DNA of 13,797 nt from Bacillota bacterium (GTDB taxonomy: Bacteria > Bacillota_I > Bacilli_A > Acholeplasmatales > Acholeplasmataceae): contig SBGC01000035.1 in assembly GCA_006226985.1 (NCBI GenBank), positions 1-13,797 of the forward strand. The letters are read 5' to 3'. Below the pieces are notes generated by a model. The model did not search any database, was not told the DNA's origin, and saw only the letters and a list, made by a program, of their open reading frames with translations. Made by a program: the position numbers and the translations under genes. Shown here in pieces: positions 13,778-13,797 of the stretch (positions are counted from its first letter, which is position 1; each line of letters starts with the position of its first letter).

Positions 13778-13797
13778 TTACATCTCCTCTCTTAAAT

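Noticed and set aside
1..13797. CRISPR array, mobile element, phage or defence genes
   Set aside because: No regularly spaced repeats, transposase, integrase or terminal repeats were seen; every sizeable frame but the 124-aa one belongs to a recognisable family.

Overview
This is a gene-dense, low-GC window (roughly one third G+C by eye) with Firmicutes/Tenericutes-type gene content. Genes are packed tightly, ribosome binding sites are strong AAGGAGG types, and regulation is RNA-based (a T-box and a TPP riboswitch). The relA homologue ends in TGA and no gene needs TGA read as tryptophan, so the standard bacterial code applies. This argues against Mycoplasma/Spiroplasma and fits an Acholeplasma-like mollicute or another low-GC relative. 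The genus is an inference from gene content and style, not from a search.

Left part (1-5696, all minus strand). Reading right to left, the order is apt, relA/rsh, dtd, a promoter with a T-box leader, a GNAT acetyltransferase, hisS and aspS (cut by the window edge). The apt-relA-dtd ... hisS-aspS order is a known conserved neighbourhood in Firmicutes. It groups purine salvage, (p)ppGpp metabolism, removal of D-amino acids from tRNA, and charging of tRNA-His and tRNA-Asp. The T-box has a textbook antiterminator/terminator switch, but its Stem I looks very short and its specifier is the overlapping Asp/His sequence GACAC.

Middle (5697-9983). A divergent promoter region with a perfect 8-bp inverted repeat separates apt from rarA (AAA+ ATPase at stalled forks). 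rarA converges on an RNase J-family gene across a bidirectional terminator. The RNase J protein keeps most metal-binding residues but lacks the motif C histidine. recU (Holliday junction resolvase) diverges from it and overlaps tail-to-tail with thiT, a thiamine ECF-transporter S component.

Right part (9984-13797). thiT is preceded by a TPP riboswitch with its own terminator. Divergent from it is a plus-strand membrane cluster: a truncated 146-aa SPFH protein, an unrecognised 124-aa protein, an NfeD-family protein and a full-length 302-aa SPFH/stomatin protein. The last three form a promoter-led operon ending in an intrinsic terminator. Facing it is pdp (pyrimidine-nucleoside phosphorylase), whose upstream region leaves the window.

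No rRNA, tRNA, CRISPR array, insertion sequence or prophage gene was seen, and no gene-free stretch exceeds 300 bases. The window is mostly conserved chromosomal housekeeping. Its least ordinary parts are the compact T-box with a GNAT gene under it, the RNase J variant, and the mini-SPFH/unknown/NfeD/SPFH cluster.
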